Source: Poindextera sp963706385 (GTDB lineage: Bacteria; Pseudomonadota; Alphaproteobacteria; Caulobacterales; Caulobacteraceae). Taken from it: DNA of 64,000 nt. Positions within the stretch are counted from its first letter, which is position 1, and each line of letters starts with the position of its first letter. Under the pieces are notes generated by a model. That model worked only from the letters and a program-made list of their open reading frames with translations, was not told the DNA's origin and searched no databases. Of the stretch, positions 61,526 through 64,000 are shown piece by piece. The stretch is from NCBI GenBank assembly GCA_963706385.1, contig OY970153.1, forward strand, positions 1,116,001 through 1,180,000. Direction: 5' to 3'. The position numbers and the translations under genes are program-made.

Positions 61526-62409
61526 GGCTTCACCTCGTCGCGCAACGCCTTGGCCAGCACCCCCGCCAGCGGCGCCCGGTTCGTCGAATGGAGCACCGAG
61601 TTGGTCGAGACGATCCGCCCGATCCCGGCCGCCCGCAGCCGCGCCTGCGTCTCCGCGTCGAACAGGGCGTGAACAATCCCGGCGTCGATCGAGGCGGCGC
61701 CGGCCGCCCGCAAAAGGCCGGCCGAAACAGTGAGCGTGGCCCCGCTCGAGCAGATGTCGTCGACCAGCATCACCGGCCGGCCGCGCACGGATCCGAGCTC
61801 GGGCGCCCGCAGCCAGACCTGATCGTCTGCGCGCCGCGCCTTGCGAAACAGCATCACCTCGCCGCCGACGCGCTCGGCGATGCGGCGCACCCAGGGCTCG
61901 GATTCCGCGTCGGGCCCCACCACCACCGGCCGATCCGGTCCGGCCAGGGCGTCGGCCAGCGGACCCGCGGCCGACAGGTCCTCCGCCTCGATCCCGCCGA
62001 ACGCCTCCGACAGGCTTCGGGTGCGGTGCAGATGCGCGTCCACGCTCACCACGCGGTCGAACGCGGCCCCCAGGAGTCCGCAGATCACGTCGCGGCTGAG
62101 CGGCTCGCCCGGCCGAAACACCGCGTCCTGGCGCAGGTAACAGAGGTAGGGCGCGACCAGCACCAGGCGCTCAACGCCCTGCCGTCGCCAGGCGTCGGCG
62201 GCGAGCAGCAAGGCGATCAGCTTGTCGTTCGGATGGTCCAGCGAGCAGTAGGCGATGACGGTCCTGGCGGGCGGCGGCGCGACCGGCATCAGCTCGCCGT
62301 CGGGGAATCGGTGCAGGGCGACGACCTCGAACGGGACCTCCAGCCCGTCCGCCAGCGCGCGGGCCGGCGCGGTCTGGTCGGCGAAGGCCTGGACCGCGAC
62401 GGGGATCAT
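61522..62409 (-). CDS. Ribose-phosphate pyrophosphokinase paralogue
   Basis: A 295-residue Prs-like protein, shorter than the housekeeping form (about 315 residues). The PRPP-binding loop VMLVDDICSSGATL (residues 213-226) is intact, and YLRQDAVFRPGEPLSRDVIC replaces the usual YARQDRK...RxPI segment. A histidine-rich VSVDAHLHRTRSL stands where canonical enzymes have VDLHAxQIQG. It may make PRPP from ribose 5-phosphate, or act on a related ribose phosphate produced by the neighbouring phosphorylase. Overlaps both neighbours by 4 bp (ATGA), so the operon is tightly coupled. Confidence 0.88.
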   Translation of the reverse strand: MIPVAVQAFADQTAPARALADGLEVPFEVVALHRFPDGELMPVAPPPARTVIAYCSLDHPNDKLIALLLAADAWRRQGVERLVLVAPYLCYLRQDAVFRPGEPLSRDVICGLLGAAFDRVVSVDAHLHRTRSLSEAFGGIEAEDLSAAGPLADALAGPDRPVVVGPDAESEPWVRRIAERVGGEVMLFRKARRADDQVWLRAPELGSVRGRPVMLVDDICSSGATLTVSAGLLRAAGAASIDAGIVHALFDAETQARLRAAGIGRIVSTNSVLHSTNRAPLAGVLAKALRDEVKP

Positions 62410-63896
62410 GCCCGAATGACCCGAAAACCGGGGTCCGCGTCGGCGGCTTCGCGGGCGAAGCCGAAGTCGGCGGGGTCAAGACCGTGGATCCGATAGAGCG
62501 GCTCGCCCGCGCGGACCGCATCGCCGCCTCGTTTCAGCAGATCCAGCCCGGCGCCGACATCGGTCGGCGCGCCCGCAAGCCGCGCGACCAGCCCGATGCG
62601 CTGGCAGTCGACGCGATCGATCCAGCCGTCCGAACGGGCCGTCACCTCATAGACCAGCGGGCCCAGCTCGGCCTCGCGGGGCATGGGGCCCTGGGCCTCG
62701 ATGATCTGATCCATCTTCCGCGCGGCCTCGCCGCCTTCCAGCAGCTCACGGGCGCGGCGCGCGCCCCCGCCGCCGGGCAGGTCGGGGTCGAACTCAAGGA
62801 TGCGGCCGGCCAGCATGATCGACTTTTCCTTCAGATCGACCGGCGCGTCGGGCGCGTTCTCGAGCACCGCGCGCACGTCCCTGACCTCCAGCGCCGGGCC
62901 GACGCCGCGGCCGACCGGCTGGGAGCCGTCCGAGATCACCGTCTCGAGCGACAAGCCCAGACGCCCGCCGACGAATTCGAACAACTTGCGCAGATGCAGC
63001 GCCTCATCGGTGTTGCGGACCTTGGCCGAGGGACCGACCGGCAGGTCGATGACCAGATGGGTCGAGCCGGCGGCGGCCTTCTTCGACAGGATCGAGGCGA
63101 CCATCTGTTCGGGCGTGTCGATGCCGAGCGGGCGTTCGACCGAAATCAGCACGTCGTCGGCGGGCGACAAATCGACCCGGCCGCCCCAGACGATGCAGGC
63201 GCCGCAGCGGTCGACCACCGCGCGCATCTCGTCCTCGTTGAGGTCGACGCGGGCGAGCACGGCCATGGTGTCAGCGGTGCCGGCCGGCGAGGTGATCGCG
63301 CGTGACGAGGTCTTTGGGAACAAGAGCCCGTGCGCGGCCACGATGGGCGCCACGATCAGCGAGGTCCGGTTGCCGGGAATGCCGCCGATGCAGTGCTTGT
63401 CGGCCACCAGCGGCCGGCTCCAGCGCAGGCGCGAGCCCGAGGCGATCATCGCCTCCGTCAGCGCCAGGGTTTCGTCCGGGGTCATGAAGCTGGCGCAGGC
63501 GATCAGGAAGGCGGCCACCTCCATGTCCGAATAGGCATGGGTGACCAAGTCCTCGACGATGGCGTTCAGCTCGGCTTGGTCCAAGGTCGCGCCATGGATC
63601 TTGCCGCGCACGGCGTCCAGGCTTCGCGGCGGGCGAGCCGGAGCGATGTCGACCTCGGCCCCGGGCGCCGCGGCCAGCCGGCGAAACAGCGGCATGGTCA
63701 GCCCCGCCTCGTCCGGCCCGACCAGGTCATCGGAGTCGGCGATGACGATGTTGGCGAACAGCACCCGCCCGCCGGCGCGGACCTCGACCTTGCGCGAGCC
63801 GCTGATCCGCTGCGGCCGCAGCGCCGTGCAATCGCGCGACAGCACCAGCACGTTCTCGCGCAGCGTGTCGATCGGCAACGGCTTGACCTTGAGCAT
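62406..63896 (-). CDS. AMP phosphorylase / thymidine phosphorylase family (DeoA type 2)
   Basis: A 496-residue nucleoside-phosphorylase-family enzyme of the long, archaeal AMP-phosphorylase-like type, with an extra N-terminal domain of about 85 residues before KIHGATLDQAELNAIVEDL. The signature ADKHCIGGIPGNRTSLIVAP has the IPGNRTS form found in AMP phosphorylases rather than the VGDKxS of true thymidine phosphorylases. It would release a base and a ribose (bis)phosphate from a nucleotide or nucleoside. The start is ATG 63896. First gene of the visible operon. Confidence 0.88.
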   Translation of the reverse strand: MLKVKPLPIDTLRENVLVLSRDCTALRPQRISGSRKVEVRAGGRVLFANIVIADSDDLVGPDEAGLTMPLFRRLAAAPGAEVDIAPARPPRSLDAVRGKIHGATLDQAELNAIVEDLVTHAYSDMEVAAFLIACASFMTPDETLALTEAMIASGSRLRWSRPLVADKHCIGGIPGNRTSLIVAPIVAAHGLLFPKTSSRAITSPAGTADTMAVLARVDLNEDEMRAVVDRCGACIVWGGRVDLSPADDVLISVERPLGIDTPEQMVASILSKKAAAGSTHLVIDLPVGPSAKVRNTDEALHLRKLFEFVGGRLGLSLETVISDGSQPVGRGVGPALEVRDVRAVLENAPDAPVDLKEKSIMLAGRILEFDPDLPGGGGARRARELLEGGEAARKMDQIIEAQGPMPREAELGPLVYEVTARSDGWIDRVDCQRIGLVARLAGAPTDVGAGLDLLKRGGDAVRAGEPLYRIHGLDPADFGFAREAADADPGFRVIRA

Positions 63897-64000
63897 GACC
63901 AGGCCCTCGCTGGACGACCCGCAATGGGTAGCGGCCGGACCGGCGTGACGATATTCGGGTCCGCTCCCTAAGGTATACTACGCAAAACGCCTCCGTGGGC
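63897..64000. other. Upstream region of the phosphorylase operon
   Basis: The 104 bp to the window edge carry no gene. On the minus strand GTATAC and TAAGG occur about 70 nt before the ATG and may belong to a promoter. No FixK/FNR box is visible here, so if the operon is oxygen-regulated the site lies beyond the window. Confidence 0.35.

Overview
The window is GC-rich (roughly 70 %) chromosomal DNA from an alphaproteobacterium, most likely Caulobacteraceae (Caulobacter or Phenylobacterium type). The evidence is the split F0 ATP-synthase operon with paired b' and b subunits, a two-subunit glycine decarboxylase behind a tandem glycine riboswitch, the ctaC-ctaD-ctaB-ctaG-ctaE-surf1-thrC order, an alphaproteobacterial SOS box (GAAC-N7-GAAC) before recA, and a FixK/FNR-type box in a hypoxia-style gene group. 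The genus is an inference; no rRNA or tRNA gene was seen.

Layout. 1-3581: end of a fused 5-oxoprolinase/hydantoinase. 4539-7061: atpI-B-E-b'-b (F0). 9003-13715: glycine cleavage operon gcvT-H-PA-PB (minus strand) under a tandem glycine riboswitch. 13756-14943: CaiB/BaiF CoA-transferase. 15505-19838: a membrane TrkA-N/RyR protein, an SGNH esterase and a membrane-tethered TIR protein. 19977-24544: argS with a secreted partner, then thrB-rnhA and a MarR regulator.

24563-29976 is an accessory island. It has lower GC and three copies of a long inverted repeat. It holds a frameshifted small basic-protein gene, a 15-bp perfect inverted repeat ahead of an unknown protein paired with an XRE/ImmA-IrrE regulator, a transposase remnant, and a 64-aa protein coupled to a TacT-like GNAT acetyltransferase. 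The last pair is the best candidate for an undescribed toxin-antitoxin-type system. An MliC-like lysozyme inhibitor gene follows.

30058-39155: a long minus-strand block for cytochrome c oxidase structure and assembly (ctaC, D, B, a small CoxF-like protein, ctaG, ctaE, DUF983, surf1), then thrC and an M16 peptidase. 39410-51649: housekeeping genes (tldD, a POT peptide transporter, gshA, rsmE, ppk2, an aldo/keto reductase, a YcaQ-type protein, alaS). A 44-aa GIY-YIG remnant lies between two inverted hairpin repeats near 45.6 kb. 51721-54064: recA with terminator and SOS box, and a receiver-domain protein with a helical partner.

54412-63896: a fatty-acid desaturase, a quinone reductase and an FAD monooxygenase, then a probable oxygen-limitation module. 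A universal stress protein and a zinc alcohol dehydrogenase diverge from a FixK/FNR box. Next is a tightly overlapping operon of AMP/thymidine phosphorylase, a PRPP-synthetase paralogue and a beta-CASP RNase, whose families suggest RNA and nucleotide recycling. Two families of palindromic intergenic repeats are scattered through the window and in places form the ends of genes.
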